A stretch of DNA of 64,000 nucleotides from Mantamonas sphyraenae (GCA_026936335.1 JAPMXV010000045.1:1-64000), one strand, 5' to 3'. Counted from the stretch's first letter, positions 46,901-56,615 are shown. Notes: generated from the letters alone by a model not told the origin. Numbers and translations: made by a program.

Positions 46901-49425
46901 CGTGCATCGATGAGCGCAGCATTGCGCAGTTTCTCCAGGCTGCCCAGCTCAACCACACACGATGAGGACGCCAAACGCTCAGTCTGGTCCGTGTCCAACG
47001 TCGGTGTTGTCATCCCGACAAATACTTCCCACTCGTCGTCCCAAGGATCCGGCAAGATCGTGTTGATCGCCGAGTCCAGTCGGGAGGCCCCGTTGCCATC
47101 ATCATTGTCGTCTTGCTGTTTGAACACATAGTCAATGGCGTTGCTGACCCTCGTGTTCCACACGTCCGCCTCGTCAGAACTTGGGCCCACGGCACCGATG
47201 ATGGCAGCCAGCTGTTGGTTGTCGCCCACAAAGACGTCCATGGAGGCATCAACACCCGCCTTCTTCATCGCCTCAGTCAACTCCGTATTGAGCTGTTTGC
47301 GGACGGTGCTGGGGAGCACGCCCCGCATCTTGCTCAGCCGCTCGCGCATTCCTCTGTCGCCGTGCTTATTGCACAGGGTCACCCACTTCTTGACTGACAG
47401 CATGTTGTTGTACATGGACGCAGGGTTGGTGTACTCGATTTTGTCTGTGTTCCGCGCCGCAGCGACGAGGCCTTCCACACCATTGGCCGTGGGGTCCACC
47501 GTCACCGGGTGTGCGTGACGTTTCGCGATGTTCTGCAATGGCTCATGTGTTGCATCGTGTCGCTTGGTGGCCTCCCAGCGGCTCCGGACCTGGTCCTTCA
47601 GATTCGCAATCGAGCCACGCAGGGTCTGCACCCCGCACAGCGTGCGTGCGTGCTCCACCACGTCTCCTGGTGGGAGCAGACGTGGCATTCGCATTGTTTC
47701 TTGCTCGGTTACGGCATAGTCGTTGACGTACGCATGAAACAGGGAGCCAATGTGTCCGCTGCCGGACAGGTCAACCTGGCCCAGAACTTGAGGAAGAGGC
47801 AATCCGTCAGTGTTGAGCTCAGCTTCCTTTCCACCCGTACCGAACAATGCATCCCATGTGTTCAATGACGTCAGTGCCTTGATCGTGTGGTCGTTGAAGC
47901 CGAGCTGGACCAGGTGTAGTTTGACGGCAGCAATATACTTCTGAGCATGCTCCTGGACAAGGTCCATGTGCTTGGAAGCAGGCTGTGTGCCACATTTCCC
48001 ATGTAGCAGATGTCCCACAGATTTGTCGTCCACCAGGATTGGTGCGTAGATGAACGACAACAGGCTCCCACCGCTCGCCAGCAGCACATCCAGGCTCTCG
48101 GCGTCCAGCCGCACCATGTTGCGGCGTGGGGCTCGCACAGCTGCCTCAACGTCACTCGAGAGGAGCAATGCCGCGACGAGTGACATCAAACGGCCGAGGT
48201 GTGGCTCGACGATTGCGAAGCCCAAACGAGGATGCAGCAGAAGCACAGGGTGCTCAGTCACCATATAACCCCAATCACTGTCATGAAGAGTAGTCACCAA
48301 GCTGATGTCCTGTTGGTTGTTGTACATCCGCACCACCTCGTTCTTGACGTCGTCGGCCAGGCAGGCGCCAGCGTTGTCCTGCTCAACCATCTCGTTGCCA
48401 AGCTCGTACGCATCATGCAGGGAACAAAGGTGTTGTACAGCGTGATAGATGGCCACCTGGGCCTTCCCTGTCAAGCACAGGGTATGGCCGTGTCCCACTC
48501 GCTGCAAGTCAACATCTTCCGGTGTCAACTTGCGCACGGTCTTGCACATGGTCGCCACATGCGCAAGCGTATCCTCCAGGCGCCTCAGATGTGTGCCAAA
48601 GCTGACCGAGTTGCTTTGTTCATCCAGAAACTCTGGTTTGAGGTCGACAATGAGCACATACGTGACACTCGCAGCATGCCTGAGGTCCACACGCAGTTCC
48701 GTGGCCGCCTTTTCAGCCTCGACGCACTGTGTTACCAGCTCACGCACCTTCTCCTCGGGTACGTCCGCTACGCGGGCGGCTGCTTCGAGTTCCGTGTGCA
48801 CAATCGAGCTGATGTCCACCAGGACTTTCACGTCACCATGAAGCTGAGTCATGCCTTGGTTGAATTTGATGCCAAAGGTAGCCATGATCTCTCTCTGCCG
48901 CTTGGCTTTGCCACTGCCTCCTCGACGTCCAGGGGCCAGTTCGAACGTCACCTCGCCGGGAGACGGTTTCCGTTTTTTGCCCTGTCCCGCTTTCTTCGGA
49001 CTTCTCGCGACCGGGCTGTACCCCTCATCCTCGCTGTGCTCCTCATCCTCGCTGTACTCCTCGTAGTCGCCATAACCCGATTCCGTGTCCATAGCAGCCT
49101 CAGCAGCCTCAGCAGCCTCAGCAGCTGCCGCTTCAAACATGCTGATGCTTCCCACATTTCTGTCCTTCGCGCTGTGGCGCCGCACAGAGTCCACCACAGT
49201 CTCCCGGGCGCTTCCACCAAGCACACACACATCACAGAATCGTTCTTGCAGTCCCACGCCATTGTCACAATGAACAGAAGCACAGACGTGGCAGCGGGAA
49301 CGCTTCACTCCTGACCGCTCTGAACTCGAAAGACCGTCCTCATCGTAGTTGTCAACGGCGATGTTGCTGTGGCTACGTTTCCGTTTGTCACTATGCTTTG
49401 AATGCTTTGCGTGGTGTTCGCTCAT
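43984..49425 (-). CDS. Fanzor-type RuvC nuclease (eukaryotic TnpB relative) with a very long N-terminal extension
   Basis: One uninterrupted 1,813-codon ORF. The C-terminal ~300 residues carry the TnpB/Fanzor signature: RuvC-I Asp1526 in LQFLAMDPGISNA; IGDGYKGGRGGVKKLEAL (Asp1687) where many Fanzors have a G-D motif; then VCECNTTLRCPTCG, giving Glu1714, Thr1717-Thr1718-x2 and a C4 zinc finger at Cys1721, 1724, 1743 and 1746; then RHRDFASAQAIA with RuvC-III Asp1753. The spacing fits the published pattern D-x(125-275)-[TS][TS]-x2-C4 finger-x(5-50)-RD. Glu1714 sits where Fanzors carry their shifted catalytic glutamate, so the site looks intact. Fanzors are RNA-guided DNA endonucleases. Residues 1-~1500 are not recognised; they include a Cys-rich cluster (~45-68), acidic and Ala-rich linkers and basic patches. 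Family members are usually far shorter. No TnpA or transposase accompanies it. Confidence 0.88.
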   Translation of the reverse strand: MSEHHAKHSKHSDKRKRSHSNIAVDNYDEDGLSSSERSGVKRSRCHVCASVHCDNGVGLQERFCDVCVLGGSARETVVDSVRRHSAKDRNVGSISMFEAAAAEAAEAAEAAMDTESGYGDYEEYSEDEEHSEDEGYSPVARSPKKAGQGKKRKPSPGEVTFELAPGRRGGSGKAKRQREIMATFGIKFNQGMTQLHGDVKVLVDISSIVHTELEAAARVADVPEEKVRELVTQCVEAEKAATELRVDLRHAASVTYVLIVDLKPEFLDEQSNSVSFGTHLRRLEDTLAHVATMCKTVRKLTPEDVDLQRVGHGHTLCLTGKAQVAIYHAVQHLCSLHDAYELGNEMVEQDNAGACLADDVKNEVVRMYNNQQDISLVTTLHDSDWGYMVTEHPVLLLHPRLGFAIVEPHLGRLMSLVAALLLSSDVEAAVRAPRRNMVRLDAESLDVLLASGGSLLSFIYAPILVDDKSVGHLLHGKCGTQPASKHMDLVQEHAQKYIAAVKLHLVQLGFNDHTIKALTSLNTWDALFGTGGKEAELNTDGLPLPQVLGQVDLSGSGHIGSLFHAYVNDYAVTEQETMRMPRLLPPGDVVEHARTLCGVQTLRGSIANLKDQVRSRWEATKRHDATHEPLQNIAKRHAHPVTVDPTANGVEGLVAAARNTDKIEYTNPASMYNNMLSVKKWVTLCNKHGDRGMRERLSKMRGVLPSTVRKQLNTELTEAMKKAGVDASMDVFVGDNQQLAAIIGAVGPSSDEADVWNTRVSNAIDYVFKQQDDNDDGNGASRLDSAINTILPDPWDDEWEVFVGMTTPTLDTDQTERLASSSCVVELGSLEKLRNAALIDARAVEELNLMMHAFGLITAIQSDLLECGTFHPTKELKNVLSACLQLKRGRFYLKAAPGMDLSCQATPKLHKFPKYISVTSDLVLSRKQSGGVVAEYLDEQGAEKKREGIDLRILPSGTFQTLCRRGAALVVTSWKVMLINQAVDNLVDLVVASDGDVARRDVVTVVKRLHQGGDEDEETDVPDTPTRKACEHAVAAVLREVAGVSVDKYKKLMGKSASNDSSVPSHECAYKLASACQSARKLYPDKHSFHHQLALERELLFGRWALSALCDGLLAVCREDGVDTMLAWSVLCGALTSSPGACSEEGEYFPPLCLQCVAGDPCDCDVGMWLKGAKLAENTAHVHALRASIAWHLANMGDENENSSSGAGGAGGALFSQDAIKAMQVCASRCANGSARIVTHKDDRNIPGEELGSYTDPLLLAAFDVFAVLDPLHAPRISKTPFVNDGHLSVRLFSAVHALNVRHWQIPGGPGQRRLYLLEHLILPHERLSLFPTLRACLNLLLHPTATSDTDRVTDALLLRFLQGDVRFLEDAPRAERAQSSPFLSHSTPRYNYSIVGKGPLDGTQTRGRDKDAHTEDQGNQRRLIERVAAVTIRLCQVAMYVAAHQRRERGNEEEAGDGAARTQTEAVHKLLRKWLPQSADKIIALKLCPESMEHTRRPHGVVSSFSRLLPLSSKANARLQFLAMDPGISNAPSALYIPRKELVEKDNVLHFADAWRFSPPSLGAMERRTGVKRDNALLSVAVREKMQVLRSKRAGLFADAHTAARIGRVVRSQCSGKNVASSEQGSSAHSHEGCSQGGDSKTHDRREQKRRIRKMRERWLAQVRATEKMELGKGQLRRITLLCIGDGYKGGRGGVKKLEALAAHNMLVVRVCECNTTLRCPTCGSVHESKHGSARTARVKFCKRCNMHRHRDFASAQAIANKVFAALRGHTIWCMTKVWQRSQIGRTFRSKIGLPENVDGEAETLEANSSAG

Positions 49426-49676
49426 TGTGCGCTTTTACTTGCCCAAGGTGGCGCAGCTTGTTTGGCCTTCGTCTACAGGCCATATGGGCCAAATACGAAA
49501 CGAGCACAGCCCCATGACACACAAAAGCAGGTTCCATGCCAAAGTTGGAATGAGCAAACCTCAGAAAGGGGATTTGCATTGGCAACTGGGTTTGCGGCGC
49601 GAAGCTCAGCTTCTGACCCGAACGGACTGTATTCCGTCGCCCTCAGGCAACCAACGCATCTGAATACACCGCCCAC
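49426..49676. promoter_or_regulatory. Divergent spacer between Fanzor and ABCA copy 2
   Basis: The 251 bases between the two start codons must hold both promoters. No TATA box is evident. A short imperfect inverted repeat (TTTGGCC and GGGCCAAA around GGCCATATGG, about 49467-49494) could form a hairpin or a palindromic site. I found no obvious match to the sequence on the far side of the Fanzor gene that would mark element ends. Confidence 0.35.
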
Positions 49677-52600
49677 ATGAGCGAAAACGAGGACATGGAA
49701 AGCCCCTTGGCTGAGCGCTGGCGTCAGACAAAGATCCTGCTGCGCAAGAACTGGATCTTGATCAAGCGCAACCGAAGGTCGACACTTCTGCAAATCATTG
49801 TGCCCTTCCTCTTTGTCCTGCTGCTGTACATCTTCCAGATTGCTCTCACCAGTAACAACGAGAGGCAAGCCTTCCTCAAGAACAGTACGTGTCCACGCTC
49901 GCCCAACCCTCCGGCGCCGTCCAAACGGCACCGAACGACCTTCCCCCCGCCGAAAAGAGCCGCCTACCTGTCCTTCGTTCGGCCACCGCGCATCGCGTGA
50001 CATCGGCCTCCTGCATGTTGCACCCGCCATCTCTTTGGGATGTGGCTGTCCTCTGTGTTTTGCATGTGCTACCTCAGACCCACCGTCTTGTCCGTGGTGG
50101 TCCAGGGCCCTCGTGCTCGGTGCTGAATGCGGCCTCCAACGTCTGCCTCCACCTTGAACTCGCCGACTGGCTCATCGCATGCCGCTTGCCCTCTGTGCGA
50201 CCATTCTCGTGTTACATGTGCCCGAGTGCATGTGTGCGTGCGTACTGGCTGCCCACATGCCCTGTGCATCCTGTTTTCGGGCGGCCTGCCCGTTGGCGGA
50301 GGATTTCGACGCCGTGGGAACTGAAATCAGCAAACCTGTGGTCCAGCCACAGAAGTTGCCTTGTTGCATGCCCTCTCCTCCACTGCCTTGACCCATGCAT
50401 CCAAGTCTGTACAGCGCAGATTTCACCGTCCCACCACCATTCAGTCATGTACAATCGGCGCCGTGAAAAACCTGCCGTTTCGCTCACGCACCCACCCACT
50501 CTCGTGCCCCTCGCACAGCGCCCAACTCGCCCACGGTGTCCTTTGGCAAGGTGCCGCGATGCATTGTGGGTGAAGGCAAGAAAGAATGCTTGACATTGGC
50601 GTGGACGTCAAATAACAACACTCACTTCCAGCCACTCGTGGACGATCTACTGGCCAAGGAAGGCATTCCCAGCAAGGAAGCACGCGCGTTTGACTCGACA
50701 GATGCGATGGACGACTTTATGCGCCTGAATCCAAATGTGACCCAGGCCGCATACGTCCTGACGCGCGACTACAACACAACGGACGGCACGCCCGTGCCCG
50801 TCTACCGCTACGCTGTGCAGTACAACCAGTCGGCGATTGTTGTCAAGGGCACTACCATCAGCCCATTTGAGTACCTGCTCCTCCCGTATCAGGACGCCAT
50901 CGAGCGCGCCCTGCTGCGCTTCATCACCGGCGACAGCAACGCAGAGCTCAACACGCGCATGCGCGAGTTTGCTCATCCGGCTCTGTCCAACACAGACGTC
51001 ATTGCCACGCGTGGTCCCTCCTTCTTCTTTGGCGCCCTCATGTTCAACTTTGTCATCCAGCTCGGCCAGATTGTTACCGAGAGTGAGAACAAACTGCGCG
51101 AGGGCATGAACCTCATGGGCCTCAAGGACTCGGTGTTCTGGTTCACTTGGTGGATGACCAACACCATCCTCAACATCATCTCAGCCTGCGTCCTCGTCCT
51201 CTCTGGCTGGATCTTTGGCTTTGACTTTTTCGTCAAGAACGACTTTGGCACATACTTTGTGCTCTTCATCCTCTTTGCCGTCTCCATGGTTCCTCTGGTG
51301 TTTCTCATTTCGGTGTTTGTGTCCCGCTCGCGCACAGCAACCTCTCTGGGCTTTGTTGTGTATCTCATCGGCACCATCATCCAGGGTTTCGCTGCCCTCG
51401 CTTTCACCGAAGAGTTTGAAGCCTTTTGGCGCGTTGTCTTCTCCTTCCTGCCCTTTGCCCTGCTCAGCAAGGGCATTTCCGACCTTGCCGCTCAGACCGA
51501 CGATCCGAGCAAAACGGGTCTGCGCTGGTCCGAGATTGCCGACAACGAGTGGTTCTCCCTCCAGGACGTGTTCACCTGGTACATCATCGACTTTGTCGTG
51601 TTCTTCCTGCTGGCCATCTACTTTGACAACGTCCTGCAAGGCAACTACGGCATCGCCAAGCCGTTCTACTACTTCCTCACCCGCGAGTACTGGCTCGGCC
51701 CGGACCCCAACAACGTGGACAAGGCCGACCTGGAGGAGCGCACCCTGGAAGATGAAGACGACATCGACGACGACGTGCGCAAGGAGCGCGATCTCGTGCG
51801 CGAGAACAAGGACCTGGGACCCGTTGCCGTGCGCATCGTCAACCTCGTCAAGACATTCTATCGCTACAAGTGGCTGTGCATCCCGGACCACGACGGCGAC
51901 TTTACTGCCGTGCATGGCATCTGCTTGAGCATCCCTGAGGGCCAGCTTCTGTGTCTGCTGGGCCACAACGGCGCAGGCAAGACCACAACCATCAGCATGC
52001 TCACGGGCATGATCGGCCCCTCGGCAGGCACTGCCTACATTTTTGGCAACAGCATCAACACAAACATGGACAAGATCCGCCAGGTCATGGGTGTCTGCCC
52101 GCAGCACGACATTCTGTGGGATCAGCTCAGCGGCCGCGAGCATCTGGAGATGTTTGCCGCCTTCAAGGGTCTTGAGGGCCCGCAGCTCGCCCTTGCGGTC
52201 GAGGACGGCCTCAAGAGCGTTGGGTTGCACAAAAAGGGCGCACAGGACGTGTCGCAGTACAGTGGTGGCGAGAAGCGCCGTCTTAGCACGGCCATTGCCC
52301 TGATTGCCGACCCGAAGATTGTCTTTTTGGACGAACCCACCACAGGCATGGACCCTGTGTCGCGACGCGACGTGTGGAACCTGATCGAGTCGAGCAAGCG
52401 CGACCGTGTCATTGTGCTCACCACCCACAGCATGGAGGAGGCGGACATCCTTGGCGACCGTGTCGTCATCATGAGCCGCGGCCGCCTGAGCTGCATTGGC
52501 AACTCCCTGCATCTCAAGAATCGTTTCGGTGCAGGCTACCACGTCAGCATCCTCGTGCCAGGCGAGAACATGGACGGGGTCAAGCAGTTTATGCGCGACA

Positions 52601-52809
52601 ACCTGGACGGCATCGAGCCCGAAAACATCAACATTGGCATCCTGGAGTACAACATCGACCGCCCCATGGTGCCCAAGCTTCCCGAGCTCTTTAACAAGCT
52701 CGAGGAGGCGAAGGAGGACCTTGGCATCAACAACGTGCAGGTCAGCCAGTCCACCCTCGAGGAGGTTTTCCTGTCCTTTGGCAACCACGAGGAGGAGAAC
52801 AAGAAGTGA
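49677..52809 (+). CDS. Half-size ABCA-type transporter, copy 2
   Basis: Exons 49677-49884 and 50519-52809 give 832 aa. The 634-nt intron (GTACGT..CGCACAG) joins in phase 1 to read AFLKNTPNSPTVSFGKV. Exon 1 holds a cytosolic leader and the first membrane helix (TLLQIIVPFLFVLLLYIFQI). Then come a short luminal domain, about six helices (for example FNFVIQLGQIV and NIISACVLVLSGWIF) and one ABCA-type ATPase: Walker A CLLGHNGAGKTT, signature YSGGEKRRLS, Walker B IVFLDEPTTGMDP. It is a paralogue of copy 1 but clearly diverged, so the duplication is old. As a half transporter it could pair with itself or with copy 1. A lipid substrate is the family expectation and cannot be read from the sequence. 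Confidence 0.9.
49885..50518 (+). other. 634-nt intron of ABCA copy 2, unusually long
   Basis: Bounded by GTACGT and CTCGCACAG, this is the longest intron inferred in the window, four to nine times the usual length. It lies shortly after the first membrane helix, close to but not at the position of the 573-nt intron of copy 1. Several in-frame stops confirm it is non-coding. I see no tRNA-like or C/D-box pattern I could defend. Confidence 0.65.
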
Positions 52810-52939
52810 GGGAACCCGTGAGAGGCTCCCAAATTGAATACACAACACACACACACACATGCACTGTGCACACCTTTGCATACTTACCGCTCGTTGCGCT
52901 GCGCTCGGCCACCCAGCCCTTGCACCTTCCCACTCGGCC

Positions 52940-55880
52940 ATGATCCTGGACATTGACGGTCTCACCGTCTACTTTCCGTACGAGTACATCTATCCCGAAC
53001 AGTACGGATACATGCTGGAGCTCAAGCGGGCGCTGGTAGGTGTCGTGGGAGCGTGTGTACTCGTGCACATTGGGTCTCGAGAACTTGACCACCTTTCTCT
53101 CCTCCGTCTCTGCACACACTAACAAACACAACCGGGTGGCCACCGCTGCCAAGGATGCCAAGGGCCATTGCTTGTTGGAGATGCCGTCGGGTACAGGCAA
53201 GACAATCTCATGCCTGGCGCTTGTGACGGCGTACCAGCTGGCACACCCAGAGGTCGGCAAGCTTGTGTACTGCTCACGCACGGTGGGAGAGATCGAAAAG
53301 GTGCTGGAAGAGATGAAGGAGCTGCACAAGTTCCAGAGCGAGCAGATTCTGAAACGCACGGGAGAGCGCAGAGCCAAGTTCTTGTGCCTGGGTCTGACAA
53401 GCCGGCGAAACCTCTGTGTGCATCCGGAAGTCACCAAACAGCGCACAAACACAGCCGTGGACGCGCGCTGCCGTGACCTCACCGCCTCCTGGGTGCGTGC
53501 TGCCGCATATGGCGACGACTCGCGCAGGAATGCACCCAGCAGCAGCAGCAGTAGCAGCAGTAGCAGCAGCAGCAGCAGCGGCGGTGGAGGCGGACTTTAC
53601 TCCGCTCTCTCTGCACACAATTCGGACATCCAAGGCGCCATCACCTTCCACCAGGGCGTCAACACCTCCAACGGCGTGGTCAACGCAGACATTGAGCTGT
53701 GCCAGTACTTTGAGGCCTTTGAGAAAGAGGGGTCGGACATCATGCTCCCGTCGGGGGTGTACACCATTGAGGACATCCGAGCGTACGGCAAGAAGAACAG
53801 CTGGTGTCCATACTTTCTCGCGCGACACATGATCAACTTTGCCAACGTGGTCGTCTTCTCCTACCAGTACATGATCGACCCCAAAATCAGCGAGCGAGTC
53901 TCCAAGGAGTTTGGGAAAAACTCCATTGTCGTGTTTGACGAGGCACACAACATCGACAACGTCTGCATCGACGCCCTCAGCATCAACATCGACACACGCG
54001 TGTTGCAAAAGTCCACACGCAATCTCAAGGCCCTGGACAAGGCCATCGGCAAGGCCAAAAAGAGCGACTCGGCACGTCTTCAGAGCGAGTACCAGAAGCT
54101 GGTCGAGGGTCTGGCCAGCACAGGCAACATCACAGTCACAGATGACTTTCGCGCAAATCCCGTGCTCCCCGAGGATATGCTTGCCGAGGCTGTGCCAGGC
54201 AACATTCGCCGAAGCGAGCACTTTGTACGCTTCATGCGCCGCTTTGTCCAGTATCTCAAACAGCGCCTGGACATCAAAAAGACCATCAGTGAGAAACCGC
54301 TCAAGTTCTTGCACGACTTGTATGCAGGCGTGCAAATCGAAGCAAAGACCCTCAAGTTTTGCGTGGAGCGCCTCAACTCGCTGCTGCGCACCCTGGAAAT
54401 CACAGACATGGACGAGTATGCCTCGCTGGCCTCGGTCTGTGACTTTGCCGTGCTGGTCAGCACGTACGCGCAAGGGTTCCTGCTGATTCTTGAGCCTGCC
54501 GATTCGCGCCTGGACTATGCTCCCGACCCGGTTCTCCAGTTCTGCTGTCTGGACGCATCCCTGGCCATGAAGCCCGTGTTTGACAAGTATCAGAGTGTGG
54601 TGATTACGTCGGGCACGCTGTCGCCGCTGGATGTGTATCCGAAGCTGTTGAACTTCAAACCGGTCACTGCACAGTCGTACCCCATGACTCTGTCGCGCAA
54701 GTGCGTTTGTCCTCTCATTGTGTCGCGTGGTAGCGACCAGACACAGCTGCACACGGGCACGACACGCGAACAGCAAGAGAAAGACCGAGAGATCACGTCG
54801 CGTTTCGGCTCGCGCAACTCGCCGGCCGTTATGCTCAACTACGGTCGGCTGCTGCTGGAGATGGCAGCATGTGTGCCAGATGGTATCATCTGCTTCTTCC
54901 CCAGCTATCTGTACATGGAGCAAGTCGTGGCGCACTGGAACGAGCAGGGGGTGTTGACAAAGATCAGCGAACACAAGCTCGTGTTTGTCGAGACCAGCGA
55001 TTTCATGGAAGCCAGCCTGGCTCTGAACAATTATCGCAAAGCGTGTGACAGCGGACGAGGCGCAGTCATGCTCTGTGTGGCACGCGGGAAAATGAGCGAA
55101 GGAATCGATCTCGACCACCACTACGGCCGCTGTGTGATTCTGTTTGGCGTCCCGTACCAGTACACGCAGTCACCCGTGCTCAAGGCACGTCTGGAGTACC
55201 TGCTGGCCCAATTCCGCATTCGTGAAGGCGAGTTTCTCGCCTTTGACGCAATGCGACAGGCTGCACAGTGTGTCGGCCGTGTCATCCGCAACAAGACGGA
55301 CTATGGTCTGATGGTCTTTGGCGACTCACGGTACAAGCACCCACGACGACGCAACAAGCTTCCCTCCTGGATTCTGCAGTTCTTGGGCAACGACTACATG
55401 GACCTCAGCACAGACCAGGCCATGACCATTGCCCGCCGCTTTCTCAAGGAGATGAGTCAGCCCTACAACCCTCAAAACGACATTGGTCATGCGCTGTGGA
55501 GTCTGGATGACGTCAAGAAGCACCAGCGGCTGGTGGAGGCTTCCGGCACGCACAACGACGTCACCAGCTCTTCATCGTCGTCCTCCTCCTCCTCATCTTC
55601 CTCCTCCTCTTCCTCATCCTCTGTAGCCCATGCTCCTCAGCTGGATGATGACGTGCAAGTGCAGCTGGAGCTGGAGGCAATGATGGCTGCCGAGGAGGCA
55701 GAGCGCAAACGAGTTGCCATGGTCAGGGAGGAACAACAGATGCAACTGGACGAGGCAGTCGCCAGAGAACTGGAGGATGGATTTGTGGATGACGGCGGCC
55801 TGGTGGACCAGGTTGTGGACAACGAGCACCTGGAAGGCAGTCAGGGCGTGAGCAAGCGAGCAAAGACAGACTCGACATGA
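52940..55880 (+). CDS. ERCC2: TFIIH 5'-3' DNA helicase XPD/RAD3
   Basis: Superfamily 2 iron-sulfur helicase of TFIIH, used in nucleotide excision repair and promoter opening. Exons 52940-53035 and 53154-55880 give 940 aa. The 118-nt intron has a CTAAC branch-like site and phase 0; the join reads MLELKRAL then [17 protein letters not shown], with Walker Lys48. The DEAH box is [15 protein letters not shown]. Four FeS-cluster cysteines can be placed in [22 protein letters not shown] and NSWCPYF. Later motifs [20 protein letters not shown] and [14 protein letters not shown] are intact. It is longer than the usual ~760 aa because of a poly-Ser insert between FeS cysteines (about 53535-53582) and a C-terminal tail with a second poly-Ser tract (55565-55622) and Glu-rich helix. 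Confidence 0.95.
53535..53582 (+). repeat. AGC/AGT triplet tract inside the XPD FeS domain
   Basis: About 14 serine codons interrupt the FeS-cluster domain of XPD between the second and third cysteine ligands, a region that is compact in known XPD structures. It is followed by a short poly-Gly. The flanking sequence is conserved, so this looks like a tolerated loop insertion. Confidence 0.9.
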
Positions 55881-55904
55881 ACAAACAGCATGCATTCCTC
55901 TCAT

Positions 55905-56615
55905 TCACGTCTTTTCCTCCTCCTCCTCCTCCTTCCCCTGCTCCTTGGCACTGTTGGATGCACCCCTGCGCGCCTTGCGAAACAGAAAGACGCCATCTTC
56001 GGGTGTGTCGAGTGGCACAAAGAACCGGCTCGTCCAGCTTGTCTCGTGGGCGGTCTTTGCATAGTCAAACTCGTGTAGTTGTCGTCTCCATTGGCTCACT
56101 CGCCCATCAAACATGCGCTTGCTGCACTTGCGATGGATATCTGGCGTCCGTGGGTGATGTTTGGCGCGGCGATGTTTGGGCACCATGCTCCTGTATCTCT
56201 GGTACGCCAGTGTGTTCTTTCCCACATTGATGAGCTCCTGGCGCTTCTGTAGCCTGTGGTCGTCCATGTCCTTCAGCTTTGGTGTGTCCTTGGCGTCCCC
56301 GTCGCCCTCCTTGCCTCGCTTTGCGCTCTGTGCCTGTGAACTCTCCACCCCAGCCTTTTTCGCCCGGCCTCGCCCTCCTTCCAGCGCCTCTTTGAGCTCC
56401 TCCATGGTCTTTGGTCTCTCGTCTGCAGGTGTCAGGTTGTCCATGGCCTGGATGATGCTCAGGCCGGAAGCAGACACATCTGTGGCCACGTCCGCTTCGT
56501 CGTCCACTGCGTCGCTGCCCTTCATTTGGTCCAGCAGACGCAGAACAAGCCCTTGCATGGGTGAGAGAGGGAGACAGCCTCTATGCGCATCAAACCTCCT
56601 GTGCTGCTGTGCCAT
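55905..56615 (-). CDS. SLBP: Histone stem-loop binding protein
   Basis: Binds the 3' stem-loop of replication-dependent histone mRNAs and supports their non-polyadenylated 3' processing. The 236-aa ORF has the SLBP RNA-binding domain at about residues 121-184: VGKNTLAYQRYRSMVPKH, then HPRTPDIHRKCSKRMFDGRV and SQWRRQLHEFD. The usual TPNK motif reads TPDI here. The N-terminal half is acidic and unstructured. The C-terminus ends in a short Glu-rich run. The proposed ATG lies only 21 bp downstream of the stop of the gene behind it on the same strand, so a different first exon (for example starting MNMNGTAAQ and splicing) or co-transcription is possible. Its presence implies that histone mRNAs here end in the stem-loop. 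Confidence 0.88.
   Translation of the reverse strand: MAQQHRRFDAHRGCLPLSPMQGLVLRLLDQMKGSDAVDDEADVATDVSASGLSIIQAMDNLTPADERPKTMEELKEALEGGRGRAKKAGVESSQAQSAKRGKEGDGDAKDTPKLKDMDDHRLQKRQELINVGKNTLAYQRYRSMVPKHRRAKHHPRTPDIHRKCSKRMFDGRVSQWRRQLHEFDYAKTAHETSWTSRFFVPLDTPEDGVFLFRKARRGASNSAKEQGKEEEEEEKT

Noticed and set aside
43984-49425. Bacterial IS605/IS607 insertion or contamination
   Set aside because: No TnpA or serine recombinase is present, the zinc-finger/RuvC spacing is Fanzor-like, and the gene sits among intron-bearing eukaryotic genes.
43742-49676. Terminal inverted repeats or target-site duplications bounding a Fanzor element
   Set aside because: I compared both flanks by eye and found only short chance matches; an alignment program and an empty-site allele are needed before calling boundaries.
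49885-50518. tRNA or snoRNA in the long ABCA intron
   Set aside because: I could not identify a cloverleaf, C/D boxes or H/ACA boxes with proper spacing by eye.
40317-52809. One full-length ABCA gene split by Fanzor insertion
   Set aside because: The two ABCA parts are on opposite strands and each has its own start, membrane domain and ATPase, so they are separate half transporters.
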